A DNA stretch of 64,000 nt, from assembly GCA_945872365.1 (NCBI GenBank), contig CAMBZJ010000010.1, forward strand, positions 55,354-119,353, given 5' to 3'. The translations under genes were made by a program, and so were the position numbers. The stretch comes from Klebsiella pneumoniae (GTDB lineage Bacteria; Desulfobacterota; Binatia; UBA12015). The number at the start of each line of letters is the position of its first letter. The stretch's first letter is position 1. This document shows, piece after piece, positions 1 to 10,054 of the stretch. Under the pieces are notes generated by a model. It did no database searches, was not told where the DNA came from, and saw nothing but the letters and a program-made list of their open reading frames with translations.

Positions 1-329
1 CGACGCTCGAGGAACTCGACGAGCAGGCCCTCGTGAGGATCCTGCGCGAGCCGAAGAACGCACTGACGCGCCAATACCAGAAGCTCTTCGAGATGGAGAA
101 CGTCCACCTCAAGTTCACCGACGGCGCCCTGACCGCGATCGCGCGCGAGGCGCTCAAGCGGAAGTCAGGAGCCCGCGGGCTGCGGGCGATCATGGAAAAC
201 GTGATGCTCGACATCATGTACGACATCCCGTCGCAGCCGAACATCAAGGAAGTGCTCATCTCCGAGGAGGTGATCACCGCTCACGACCAGCCGATCGTGC
301 TCTATCAGAAGGCCGCCGAGACGGCCTGA
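1..329 (+). CDS. clpX: ATP-dependent Clp protease ATP-binding subunit ClpX, C-terminal part (partial)
   Basis: The gene enters from the left edge, and the reading frame is open from base 3. The visible ~109 residues match the C-terminal small AAA+ domain of ClpX, including the stretch around LREPKNAL, the KSGARGLR sensor-2 region and the closing LISEEVI part. ClpX is the hexameric unfoldase that feeds substrates to ClpP; the zinc-binding domain, Walker motifs and IGF loop lie outside the window. It ends 10 bases before lon, and clpX-lon is a common proteolysis pair, so co-transcription is likely. The call rests on this C-terminal segment and the lon neighbour. Confidence 0.95.
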   Translation, partial: TLEELDEQALVRILREPKNALTRQYQKLFEMENVHLKFTDGALTAIAREALKRKSGARGLRAIMENVMLDIMYDIPSQPNIKEVLISEEVITAHDQPIVLYQKAAETA

Positions 330-339
330 AAGGGGCCCC

Positions 340-2790
<2,451 letters not shown>

Positions 2791-2869
2791 CGGAACGCGA
2801 TCCGCGTCCCGGGACTCCATGGTGGCGCCCTGGGATGCGGTTGCCCATGTGCTCGTCGCGGCCTCGATA

Positions 2870-2890
2870 CCGCCCCCGGCCCGGGGGCGG
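2870..2890. repeat. GC-rich inverted repeat downstream of lon
   Basis: A 10-base arm, CCGCCCCCGG, is followed after one base by its exact reverse complement. As RNA this could form a strong hairpin 80 bases after the lon stop. No run of T follows, so it is not a classical intrinsic terminator. It could slow polymerase, protect the lon mRNA 3' end, or be chance in GC-rich DNA. The rest of the 2791-3007 gap shows no clear promoter for the HU gene, although one is expected there. Confidence 0.35.
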
Positions 2891-3007
2891 GCGTGGCTTG
2901 AGCCGGTCCGGTCCGGCGCGGCACGCGTCGGCGATCCGCTTCGGGGCGCAGCGATTGCGGTCGGGCGTCGAGCCTGATAGCGGGAATCGGCTTCGAAGGG
3001 GGGACCG

Positions 3008-3280
3008 ATGACCAAGGCAGACCTGATCGATGCGGTGGCGACGAAGATCGACCTCCCGAAGACGACGGCCGAACGGGCCGTGAACTTAGTCTTCGACGAT
3101 ATCGTCGCGGCGCTCAAGGCGAGCGACAAGGTGAATATCTCGGGATTCGGGACGTTCACGGTGTCGGAGCGCAAGGCCCGGCAGGGCCGCAACCCCAAGA
3201 CCGGCGAGACGATCGACATCCCGGCGTCCCGGGCGGCGAAGTTCAAGCCCGGCAAGGTCCTCAAGGACTCGATCAACTGA
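3008..3280 (+). CDS. hup: HU-family DNA-binding protein
   Basis: 90 residues, full length for HU. It begins MTKADLIDAVA and carries the family signature GFGTFTV at mid-length, followed by the arm region rich in Arg, Pro and Lys (RNPKTGETIDIPAS) that inserts into the DNA minor groove. HU is a dimeric nucleoid protein that bends DNA and supports replication, recombination and compaction. GGGGGG precedes the ATG. It sits between lon and tRNA-Val; lon-hup adjacency is frequent in proteobacteria. IHF subunits share the fold, but this sequence reads as HU. Confidence 0.96.
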   Translation: MTKADLIDAVATKIDLPKTTAERAVNLVFDDIVAALKASDKVNISGFGTFTVSERKARQGRNPKTGETIDIPASRAAKFKPGKVLKDSIN

Positions 3281-3315
3281 CCCCTTCTGCTGGCCGGGGG
3301 TCGTTGGTTCAGCCG

Positions 3316-3388
3316 GGGCGGTTAGCTCAGCTGGCAGAGCATCGGCCTTACAAGCCGGAGGTCATCCGTTCGATCCGGATACCGCCCA
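3316..3388 (+). tRNA. tRNA-Val (anticodon TAC)
   Basis: A 73-base cloverleaf. The acceptor arms GGGCGGT and ACCGCCC pair over 7 bases, with discriminator A. The D arm contains AGCTCAGCTGG. The anticodon loop CTTACAA places TAC at positions 34-36, reading GUA and, by wobble, other Val codons. The T arm has TTCGATC. No CCA follows, so the 3' end must be added after transcription. Confidence 0.96.
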
Positions 3389-3407
3389 CTGTTCCTTGCC
3401 GACACCC

Positions 3408-3426
3408 CGTGGGCCTGTTACCCACG
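3408..3426 (+). repeat. Small hairpin between tRNA-Val and tRNA-Asp
   Basis: CGTGGG and CCCACG form a 6-base stem around a 7-base loop in the 48-base spacer between the two tRNAs. It may help present the precursor for processing. It could also be chance. Confidence 0.3.
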
Positions 3427-3436
3427 CCGGAGTTGC

Positions 3437-3510
<74 letters not shown>

Positions 3511-3579
3511 CTCATTTTATTCAATATCTCGAAAGGATCGGCTCAGCCGGGGAATCTCCCGGCCGTCGACAGAAGGCCT

Positions 3580-4026
3580 ATGGGATCCAAGACGACGGTG
3601 GTGAGCCGGGAGGACGCACTTTCCCAGCGGAAGTGGTTCGTGATCGACGCCGACGGCCGGGCCCTCGGACGTCTCGCGACCCAGGCCGCCGGGTTGCTCC
3701 GCGGCAAGGGCAAGCCCATCTTTTCGCCGCACATCGACTGCGGCGACTTCGTGATCGTCCTCAACGCCTCCAAGGTGAAGCTGACGGGGGCCAAGTTGAA
3801 GGACAAGATCTACTACCGCCATTCCGAGTATCCGGGTGGCTTGCGCGCGACGGCGGCCGGCAAGGTTCTCGCGGAGCGGCCTGAGCGCATGGTGCGCGAG
3901 GCGATCGCCGGGATGCTTCCCAAGAACCGGTTGAGCAAGCGCCTGATCACCAAGCTGAAGGTCTACAGGGGCAACGAGCATCCCCACGGCGCCCAACAGG
4001 CGGTCGCGGTCGCGGCGAAGGACTGA
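3580..4026 (+). CDS. rplM: 50S ribosomal protein L13
   Basis: 148 residues, close to the family norm of about 142. It carries L13 hallmarks: [17 protein letters not shown] near the N terminus, the [12 protein letters not shown] segment, the GMLPKNRL segment and the YRGNEHPH stretch near the end. L13 is an early-assembly 23S-binding protein. The first ~12 residues before KWFVID are lineage-specific. The stop is followed 2 bases later by rpsI, the usual two-gene operon. A short AT-richer stretch at 3513-3530 between tRNA-Asp and this gene might hold a promoter, but no clear -35/-10 pair is seen. Confidence 0.98.
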   Translation: MGSKTTVVSREDALSQRKWFVIDADGRALGRLATQAAGLLRGKGKPIFSPHIDCGDFVIVLNASKVKLTGAKLKDKIYYRHSEYPGGLRATAAGKVLAERPERMVREAIAGMLPKNRLSKRLITKLKVYRGNEHPHGAQQAVAVAAKD

Positions 4027-4028
4027 AC

Positions 4029-4427
4029 ATGGCAGAGCGAGCGCAGACGCATCGTGCGACGGGCAAGCGCAAGACCGCGGTGGCCCAGGTGAGACTCCTC
4101 CCCGGAGCTGGCCGGATCGAGGTCAACAGCCGGGCCCTCGACGAGTATTTCGGCCGCGAGACCTCGCGGATGATCGTGAACCAGCCGTTCGAGGTCACCG
4201 AGCTTCTCGGGCGCTACGACGTCGCGGTCCGGGTTCGCGGGGGCGGCGTGTCGGCGCAGGCGTCGGCGATCCGCCACGGCATCGCCCGGGCGCTCCTCGA
4301 GGCGGACAGTGGCCTCCGGCCCGCGCTCAAGAAGGCCGGTTACCTGACCCGCGACTCCCGCGAGGTCGAGCGCAAGAAGTACGGTCGCCACAAGGCACGC
4401 AAGCGGCCGCAGTACTCCAAGCGCTGA
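4029..4427 (+). CDS. rpsI: 30S ribosomal protein S9
   Basis: 132 residues, full length. The N terminus has the [14 protein letters not shown] motif. The glycine-rich [20 protein letters not shown] region follows, and the C terminus ends in the basic tail [17 protein letters not shown], whose last Arg contacts tRNA in the P site. It starts 2 bases after rplM, so the two are surely co-translated. Downstream it faces lptG, which runs the other way, with 76 bases between the stops. Confidence 0.98.
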   Translation: MAERAQTHRATGKRKTAVAQVRLLPGAGRIEVNSRALDEYFGRETSRMIVNQPFEVTELLGRYDVAVRVRGGGVSAQASAIRHGIARALLEADSGLRPALKKAGYLTRDSREVERKKYGRHKARKRPQYSKR

Positions 4428-4503
4428 GTCTAGGGCAGGGGGGCTCCGGCACGACGGGCAGACCCCCGCGCGAACTTCAGGCCCTCGGGCGGTGTCCTCG
4501 GAT

Positions 4504-5595
4504 TCACTCCGTGCCGAGGAAGAAGATGCCGCCGATCGCCGCGAAGATCACGTTCGCGCTCCAGGCGGCGACAGACGGCGGCAGGACTCCGCTTTTTCCT
4601 AGGCTCGTCGCGAAGGCGAGTACGACCCAGTAGCTGAACCCCACCACGAGGGCGATGCCCACGTTGGCCGCGACGCCCGTGTTGCGGCTGTGCCGCACGG
4701 CGAGCGGAAGCGCGATCATCGCCATGACCAGACTGACGAAGGGTACGGCCAGCTTCAGCCACAGGCCCACCCGGGAGTCCGTCGTGTCGATGCCCTTGCT
4801 GCGCAGGTCGCGGATCTCTCGCCGCAATTCGCCAAAACTCAGCTCCTCCGGCTCGCGGTAGGCTGCGCCTAGGTCGTCGGGAGTTTCGGACAGAACGATC
4901 GCGTCGGGTCCAAGGGGACGCGTCTGCAGGTCGCCCTCGGCCGAGAAGAGCACCTCGACCGGATCGGTCGCGACCCACCGGTCGCCGGTCCACTTGGCGA
5001 GCGGCGCGGTCACGATCCGCTGGAGATGGAAATCGCCGTCGAAATCGTAGCGGCGGACGCCGTGCACCTGGTTCGTCTTGGCGTCGAAGCGATCGATGTT
5101 CGTCAGGCTGCCGACGCCGTGGTACCAGATCTCGAACTCGTTGAAGTGACCGCGCATCTGCTTCTTCGCGATGCGAACGCGGTCCACCTGGTGGGCGCGC
5201 ATCGACGTCGTGGGTACCACCCACTCGTTCCACCCCAGCATCAGGACCGAGATCGCGAGACAGGCGCCGAGGATCGGCGAGGCCATCTGCGCGAGACTGA
5301 TGCCGCAGGCCCGCATCGCCATCAGTTCGTTGCGCTTCGCGAGTGCACCTAGACCGAGCAGGGTCGCCGCGAGCACCGCCACGGGCATGATCTCCGTGAT
5401 GATTCGCGGGATCTTCAGCAGGAAGTAGAGGAGGATCAGCCAGGCGCTGGCCTTGTGCGAGAGGAAGCTCGCGAAATGCTCGAAGAAGTCGACGCAGAGG
5501 TAGAGGGCGGTGAAGCCTCCGAGGCACAGCAGGAGCGCTCGGCCGAATTCCTGCAGCAGGTAGGAGGATACCGTCGGCAGCCAGCGCAGGTTCAC
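4504..5595 (-). CDS. lptG: LPS export ABC transporter permease LptG
   Basis: 363 residues. Three predicted membrane helices near the N terminus, a long periplasmic jelly-roll domain (about residues 105-265) and three C-terminal helices give the LptF/LptG (YjgP/YjgQ) architecture. The cytoplasmic stretch KRNELMAMRACGIS is the coupling region for the ATPase LptB. With LptF and LptB it extracts LPS from the inner membrane and passes it to LptC/A and LptD. The GTG start overlaps the lptF stop by 4 bases. Being second in the pair, it is called LptG; F and G cannot be separated with certainty from sequence alone. lptB is not in the window. Confidence 0.93.
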   Translation of the reverse strand: MNLRWLPTVSSYLLQEFGRALLLCLGGFTALYLCVDFFEHFASFLSHKASAWLILLYFLLKIPRIITEIMPVAVLAATLLGLGALAKRNELMAMRACGISLAQMASPILGACLAISVLMLGWNEWVVPTTSMRAHQVDRVRIAKKQMRGHFNEFEIWYHGVGSLTNIDRFDAKTNQVHGVRRYDFDGDFHLQRIVTAPLAKWTGDRWVATDPVEVLFSAEGDLQTRPLGPDAIVLSETPDDLGAAYREPEELSFGELRREIRDLRSKGIDTTDSRVGLWLKLAVPFVSLVMAMIALPLAVRHSRNTGVAANVGIALVVGFSYWVVLAFATSLGKSGVLPPSVAAWSANVIFAAIGGIFFLGTE

Positions 5596-6779
5596 GGGTT
5601 GGCCGTCCGCAGCCGAAGCGCCCGTTCGCGGAGGGCCTCGACTAGGTTCGCCAGTCGGGGTTCGATCGCCCAAGGGCGCTCCCGTGCGGCGCGGCGGAAC
5701 AGCGCGAGTCCGAGCAGTCCCATGACGATGTTGGGCGTCCACAGGGCGAGCACGATCGGGGCCCGGCCCTGGGCGCCGAGCGTCTCGGCGGCCGAGAGCA
5801 TCACGTAGTAGAGCAGAATGATGCCGAGGCTCAGCGCGAGGCCGCGCGAGCGGACCGCGCGCACCGGCTGCAGCCCGAGCGGAATCGCGAGCAGCGCGAA
5901 GACCAGCGACGCGAACGGCAGCGAGAAGCGCCGGTGCCACTCGACCCGTTCTTCGCGGCTCGGTTCCCCCTTCGCGTCGAGGGTTTCGATCCGCTCGCTC
6001 AGCTCGTCGAGCGGGATCTCGCCCGGGTCCTTTCCCTTGCGATCGAGTTGTCCAAGGGCCTCGACGAGATTCAGCGATACGTCGTAACTGCCGAAGTCGG
6101 TCTTGTGGAACTCGGCTTCCCCGTCGGCATTGGTGAAGATCGTGCCGTCGTGGAGGCGGAGGTCGAGCGACAGAGCCTTCTCGTCGGGCACGAGGCTCCC
6201 GCTTCGGGCGATCACGGTGTTGTGCTGTGCGGGGTCTCGCCGGTCGGAGATCAGGATGTGTCGCAGTTCGTTTCCCGGGGGCTCGATCGAGTCCACGTAG
6301 ATGACGATCCCCCTGAAGTCGTCGTTGAAGACGTGCTCCTTGAGCCCGGCACTCGCCCGGGTTCGCGCGAGTTCGAAGATCGAAGCCTTCAGGCCCGCGT
6401 TGCCGAGGGGCCGGACGTAGACGGAGAGCAGGGTCGAGAGGATCCAGACGGCGACGGCGAAGGCCGCAAAGGGGCGCGCGAACTGGTAGAGGGACAGGCC
6501 ACAGGCGCGCATCGCGACGAACTCGCTGTCCGAGGAGAGGCGTCCGCAGGCCATCAGGCAGGCGAGCAGCAGGGCCATCGGAACGGTGACCTCGAGGAAT
6601 GCGGGCAGGATGAACGAGAAGACCTTGAGCACCTCCAGCGCCGGCACGCCCCGGTTCACCACCAGTTCGACGAGCTTCATGATCCGGGCGATCAGCAGGA
6701 TGAACGTGAACAGAGCGAGGCCGGCCGCGAACGGCGCCAGGATCTGCCGGAAGAGGTAGCGGTGAAACGTTCTCCCCAT
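5592..6779 (-). CDS. lptF: LPS export ABC transporter permease LptF
   Basis: 395 residues starting MGRTFHRYLFRQIL, typical of LptF. It has N-terminal membrane helices, the cytoplasmic SEFVAMRACGLSLYQF coupling segment, a periplasmic beta domain and three C-terminal helices (the first around SLPFASLVFALLAIPLG). It pairs with LptG in the LptB2FG transporter. The gene pair lies on the minus strand inside an otherwise plus-strand housekeeping block and is divergent from the methyltransferase gene at 6891, so the 111-base gap should hold an lptFG promoter. No convincing -35/-10 pair is visible there. Confidence 0.94.
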   Translation of the reverse strand: MGRTFHRYLFRQILAPFAAGLALFTFILLIARIMKLVELVVNRGVPALEVLKVFSFILPAFLEVTVPMALLLACLMACGRLSSDSEFVAMRACGLSLYQFARPFAAFAVAVWILSTLLSVYVRPLGNAGLKASIFELARTRASAGLKEHVFNDDFRGIVIYVDSIEPPGNELRHILISDRRDPAQHNTVIARSGSLVPDEKALSLDLRLHDGTIFTNADGEAEFHKTDFGSYDVSLNLVEALGQLDRKGKDPGEIPLDELSERIETLDAKGEPSREERVEWHRRFSLPFASLVFALLAIPLGLQPVRAVRSRGLALSLGIILLYYVMLSAAETLGAQGRAPIVLALWTPNIVMGLLGLALFRRAARERPWAIEPRLANLVEALRERALRLRTANP

Positions 6780-6890
6780 CGACCGTCTTTCCCGAGGTTA
6801 GCCGAGGGGCCGGAGGGTGACAATCGCGAACGGCGTCGGGGTGGCCGTGGGGCCGATCGCGAACGGGCCGGCGGGCCGGGTCCTTACGTC

Positions 6891-7613
6891 GTGCCCGGCT
6901 GGCATGCGACGCGGGCGTTTCTCGAAGCCCGCCCCGGGGCGGTTCAGCGGGTCCTGCTGGCGCGCGAGGCGCCGCAAGACGTCGAACGAGCGCTCGTGGA
7001 AAGTCGGGTGCCGGTCGAGCGCTGCGATGCGTCGGTACTCGACCGCCATGCGGCCGGGGTGGTCCACCAGGGGGTGGTGGCGATCGGTAACCCCCCCGAG
7101 ACGGTCTCGATCGGGTCTCTCGACCCGACGCGTCACAGGATCGTCCTCGCACTCGACGGGCTCACCGACCCCCGGAACGTCGGCGCGATCATCCGGACCG
7201 CCGAGGCGGTCGGGGCCTCGGCCCTGGTCATGGCTCGGGACCGGGCGCCCGGTTGGTCGCCGGCCCTGGTCAAGGCCGCGGCCGGCGCAGTCGAGTGGCT
7301 CCCGATCGCCCGGGTGACGAATTTGGTGCGGAGCCTCGTCGGTCTCGCCCAACTCGGGTACTGGCTCGTCGGCCTCGACGGCGAGGTGGAGTGGGACCTT
7401 TTCGACCCCGCGGCCGTCCCCGGACTCCCGTGCGTACTCGTCGCCGGCGCCGAGGGGACGGGCCTGCGCGAACTCACCCGGAAGACCTGCCACCGGCTCG
7501 TGCGCATCCCCATGGCGGGTAGGGTCGAGTCGCTCAACGCCTCCGTCGCCGTCGCCATCGCCCTCTTCGAGTTGCGACGTCGCGAGCCGTCCCAGGTGTC
7601 CGGTCGTCCTTGA
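6891..7613 (+). CDS. rlmB: 23S rRNA (guanosine-2'-O)-methyltransferase, RlmB/TrmH type
   Basis: 240 residues with the SPOUT fold signatures of RlmB: DPRNVGAIIRTAEAVGA (motif 1, about residues 88-104), VLVAGAEGTGLRELT (motif 2) and IPMAGRVESLNASVAVAIAL (motif 3), which form the knotted SAM site. An N-terminal substrate-binding domain starts at VPGWHATRAF. The most likely start is GTG at 6891; no other in-frame start is close upstream. The family usually has SLNVSVA, here SLNASVA. It probably methylates 23S rRNA (G2251 in E. coli), although tRNA TrmH activity is possible. The end of the gene overlaps a likely promoter for the tRNA cluster. Confidence 0.9.
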   Translation: MPGWHATRAFLEARPGAVQRVLLAREAPQDVERALVESRVPVERCDASVLDRHAAGVVHQGVVAIGNPPETVSIGSLDPTRHRIVLALDGLTDPRNVGAIIRTAEAVGASALVMARDRAPGWSPALVKAAAGAVEWLPIARVTNLVRSLVGLAQLGYWLVGLDGEVEWDLFDPAAVPGLPCVLVAGAEGTGLRELTRKTCHRLVRIPMAGRVESLNASVAVAIALFELRRREPSQVSGRP

Positions 7614-7637
7614 CAGCGGTTTTCCCGCCGTGGTAAT
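7610..7637 (+). promoter_or_regulatory. Probable sigma-70-type promoter for the tRNA-rpmG-secE-nusG transcript
   Basis: A perfect -35 hexamer TTGACA (7610-7615) overlaps the methyltransferase stop codon. After 16 bases comes GGTAAT (7632-7637), which matches four of six -10 bases. Transcription would start near 7645, about 105 bases before tRNA-Thr. A second candidate region is the AT-rich patch at 7700-7728, which includes GTTAAATTAGATAGATAG. Confidence 0.5.
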
Positions 7638-7749
7638 GACTCCGGTTCACTCCACTTTCGGGGGAGGTGCCGGTCTTGTCTGGGCAATGCCGGAATCGAG
7701 AAAAAACGCAGTTAAATTAGATAGATAGAGCCAGTCGCCAACGCCGCGG

Positions 7750-7821
7750 GCCGATGTAGCTCAACGGTAGAGCAACTGATTTGTAATCAGTAGGTTGTCG
7801 GTTCGATTCCGATCATCGGCT
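7750..7821 (+). tRNA. tRNA-Thr (anticodon TGT)
   Basis: A 72-base cloverleaf. Acceptor GCCGATG pairs perfectly with CATCGGC, with discriminator T. The anticodon loop TTTGTAA gives TGT for ACA codons. The T loop is TTCGATT. No CCA is encoded. This is the first gene of the five-tRNA cluster. Confidence 0.96.
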
Positions 7822-7843
7822 CCGGAATTCGAGTGGGGGATAG

Positions 7844-7926
7844 GGAGAGGTACCCAAGTGGCCAACGGGAGCAGACTGTACATCTGCCGGCGTACGCCTT
7901 CGAAGGTTCGAATCCTTCCCTCTCCA
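7844..7926 (+). tRNA. tRNA-Tyr (anticodon GTA)
   Basis: An 83-base class II tRNA with a long variable arm (about 7886-7899). Acceptor GGAGAGG pairs with CCTCTCC, with discriminator A. The anticodon loop CTGTACA gives GTA. The T arm GAAGG-TTCGAAT-CCTTC is perfect. CCA is not encoded. Confidence 0.96.
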
Positions 7927-8000
7927 TAGGACGATCAAAGAGACGCGAAGCGAGTGAAAGGAGATCGGCGGCCCGGGATCGGGGCAGGGAGCCCAGTCCG

Positions 8001-8073
<73 letters not shown>

Positions 8074-8116
8074 CTCGGACGATGCCCCGGGGACAGGCTG
8101 GCTCGATCGGCAGAGG

Positions 8117-8189
8117 GCCCAGGTAGCTCAGTTGGCAGAGCACGTCCTTGGTAAGGACGAGGTCGGCGGTTCGATCCCGCTCCTGGGCT
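8117..8189 (+). tRNA. tRNA-Thr (anticodon GGT)
   Basis: A 73-base cloverleaf. Acceptor GCCCAGG pairs with CCTGGGC, with discriminator T. The anticodon loop TTGGTAA gives GGT for ACC/ACU. It is the second threonine tRNA in the cluster and lies 22 bases before rpmG. CCA is not encoded. Confidence 0.96.
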
Positions 8190-8211
8190 CGTCGGAAAGG
8201 TTGAAGAAAAG

Positions 8212-8364
8212 ATGCGCGATCTCGTCGCTCTCCAGTGCGAAGACTGCAAGCGGAAGAACTACACGACCACCCGCAACAAGAAGCGTACGACCGAGAAGCT
8301 CGGCATGAAGAAGTTCTGCCCGGCCTGTCGGGGACACAAGCACCACAAGGAGGCGAAGGTCTGA
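8212..8364 (+). CDS. rpmG: 50S ribosomal protein L33 (zinc-binding form)
   Basis: 50 residues, the normal L33 size. It starts MRDLVALQCEDCKRKNY and ends with basic residues. Two Cys pairs, CEDC and CPAC, make this the zinc-binding (C+) form. GGTTGAAGAAAAG precedes the ATG. The gene sits between tRNA-Thr and tRNA-Trp; rpmG-tRNA-Trp-secE-nusG is a classic conserved bacterial order. Unlike in several related genomes, no tuf copy lies just upstream. Confidence 0.97.
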   Translation: MRDLVALQCEDCKRKNYTTTRNKKRTTEKLGMKKFCPACRGHKHHKEAKV

Positions 8365-8379
8365 CGAGGAGTCGCAGGG

Positions 8380-8453
8380 GGGTCAGTAGCTCGAATTGGT
8401 AGAGCACCGGACTCCAAATCCGGGGGTTGCAGGTTCGAGTCCTGCCTGGCCCG
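8380..8453 (+). tRNA. tRNA-Trp (anticodon CCA)
   Basis: A 74-base cloverleaf. Acceptor GGGTCAG pairs with CTGGCCC, including one wobble, and discriminator G is the usual Trp base. The anticodon loop CTCCAAA gives CCA. The D arm is GCTC-GAATTGGTA-GAGC, slightly unusual in its GA before the loop. It lies between rpmG and secE. CCA is not encoded. Confidence 0.95.
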
Positions 8454-8524
8454 TAGTCGAGGCGGGTTCCAAAACGGGTTCCGGCCGGGCGACGGCGGAG
8501 ATTTCGAGAGAGGCGGCGAGTCGA

Positions 8525-8779
8525 GTGCGAGATACGACGGAGCAGCGGACGGACGCGGGCGCCTCGGGTGGTCGTCAGATCACCGAGTTCGTGCCGCGCA
8601 CGATCGAGTTCATCAAGGAATCTTGGCAGGAACTTAAGCGCGTTCACTGGCCGTCGGTTCGGGAAACCTATTCAGCGACTCTGATCGTCATCTCGGTCGT
8701 CCTCGCGGTCTCGCTCTTCCTCGGCGTCGTCGACTTTTTCCTCTCTTGGCTGATGAGCCACCTTATCGGACGGGTCTGA
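8525..8779 (+). CDS. secE: Preprotein translocase subunit SecE
   Basis: 84 residues from the GTG at 8525; longer in-frame starts would run back into tRNA-Trp and are unlikely. A polar N terminus leads to the SecE signature KESWQELKRVHWPS, an amphipathic helix that clamps SecY, and then one membrane helix (LIVISVVLAVSLFLGVVDF). SecE stabilises the SecYEG channel in the inner membrane; secY is at 34338. It is followed 11 bases later by nusG, the usual secE-nusG pair. The single-helix form is typical outside Enterobacteria. Confidence 0.95.
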   Translation: MRDTTEQRTDAGASGGRQITEFVPRTIEFIKESWQELKRVHWPSVRETYSATLIVISVVLAVSLFLGVVDFFLSWLMSHLIGRV

Positions 8780-8790
8780 TAGCGAAGCCC

Positions 8791-9489
8791 ATGAGCGAGA
8801 CCGAAGAACAGCAGGCCCAGGCGGGAGTCGGACGCGAGGAGCGCCCGTCGCGCTGGTACGTCGTCCACACCTACTCGGGCTTCGAGGCCAAGGTGAAGGC
8901 GTCTCTCGACGAGCGTCGTCGCGCGGAGCTTCAGAAGAAGCGCGGTGAACTCGCGGCGCTCGGGGCGAAAGCCGACAAGAACGAGCGCGATGTCTACCAA
9001 GAGGAATCGCTGCGCAAGGCGGTCGAAGAACTCGACTCGTTCCGCGAGGTCCTGGTGCCGGCCGAGAAGGTCGTCGAGCTCGTGAAGGGCAAGAAGGACG
9101 CGAAGGCCAACAAGCGGACCTCCACGCGCAAGTTCTTCCCGGGCTACATCCTCGTCAACGTCGGTATCCTCGGCGACTTCCTGAAGGCTTTCATCAAGAA
9201 TACCCCGCGCGTCACCGGTTTCGTCGGCGGGACCGACGACCCCCCGGCGATCAGCGAGGCGGAGGTGCGCGAGATCGCGCACCGCATGGAGGAGGGCGCA
9301 GTCAAGCCCAAGCCCAAGGTGCTCTTCGAGAGCGGGGAGAACGTCAAGGTCGTCGATGGTCCGTTTCAGGATTTCAACGGCGTCGTCGAGGAGGTCAAGC
9401 CGGACAAGGGCAAGCTCCGGGTCCTCATCAGCATCTTCGGACGGGCGACGCCCGTCGAGCTCGATTTCGTTCAGGTGGAGAAGGCTTAG
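8791..9489 (+). CDS. nusG: Transcription termination/antitermination protein NusG (with insertion)
   Basis: 232 residues, against about 180 in E. coli. The NGN domain starts at RWYVVHTYSGFE (residues 21-32) and resumes at EVLVPAEKVVEL (86-97) and RKFFPGYILV. The C-terminal KOW domain is present (ENVKVVDGPFQDFNGVVEEV). Between SLDE and EVLVP there are about 32 extra charged residues (about 45-78) absent from E. coli NusG, plus a longer N-terminal tail. NusG binds the RNA polymerase clamp and links it to Rho, NusA or S10. The ATG at 8791 follows secE by 11 bases and lies within one transcript with rplKA. Confidence 0.97.
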   Translation: MSETEEQQAQAGVGREERPSRWYVVHTYSGFEAKVKASLDERRRAELQKKRGELAALGAKADKNERDVYQEESLRKAVEELDSFREVLVPAEKVVELVKGKKDAKANKRTSTRKFFPGYILVNVGILGDFLKAFIKNTPRVTGFVGGTDDPPAISEAEVREIAHRMEEGAVKPKPKVLFESGENVKVVDGPFQDFNGVVEEVKPDKGKLRVLISIFGRATPVELDFVQVEKA

Positions 9490-9598
9490 TCGCGTGCGGT
9501 TGCGACCGGCGGCGCCTCGCGTCGTGCGGGCGGCCTGCATGCGTGTCACATCGTCAAGTTGAAGGGCCCGGCCAGCGGGCAGGGGTCAGGAGCGCAAG

Positions 9599-10024
9599 GT
9601 GGCGAAGAAGGTCGTCGGAGAAGTGAAGCTGCAGATCCCGGCGGGGGCGGCGAACCCGAGTCCGCCGGTCGGGCCGGCACTCGGCCAGCGCGGCGTCAAT
9701 ATCATGGAGTTCTGCAAGGCCTTCAATGCGCAGACCCAGGCCCAGTCCGGATTGATCATCCCGGTCATCATCACCGTCTACGCGGATCGCTCCTTCACCT
9801 TCATCACCAAGACCCCGCCGGCAGCCGTGCTCCTCAAGAAGGCGGCCGGCCTCGAGAAGGGCTCGGGCGAACCGCGCAAGAAGATGGTGGGCAAGGTGAC
9901 GCGCGAGCAGGTGACGGACATCGCCAAGCTCAAGATGCCCGACCTCATCGTGAACGACCTCGAAGCAGCGGTGAAGACCGTCGAGGGAACGGCGCGCAGC
10001 ATGGGACTCGAGGTCGTCGGCTGA
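9599..10024 (+). CDS. rplK: 50S ribosomal protein L11
   Basis: 141 residues, full length. The N-terminal domain carries [21 protein letters not shown], the proline-rich loop targeted by thiostrepton-type drugs, and the C-terminal rRNA-binding domain ends [13 protein letters not shown]11 shapes the GTPase-associated centre and is needed for RelA activation. The start is GTG at 9599. The 109-base gap from nusG shows no strong promoter. rplA follows after 30 bases; in many bacteria L1 represses this pair by binding the leader. Confidence 0.98.
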   Translation: MAKKVVGEVKLQIPAGAANPSPPVGPALGQRGVNIMEFCKAFNAQTQAQSGLIIPVIITVYADRSFTFITKTPPAAVLLKKAAGLEKGSGEPRKKMVGKVTREQVTDIAKLKMPDLIVNDLEAAVKTVEGTARSMGLEVVG

Positions 10025-10054
10025 GGCCGGCGCCCCGCCACCGAGGAAACCAAC

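Noticed and set aside
4428..4503. A possible bidirectional terminator between rpsI and lptG (GGGGGG and CCCCC runs)
   Set aside because: The complementary runs are only about 5 bases long and over 20 bases apart, with no T tract; not convincing.
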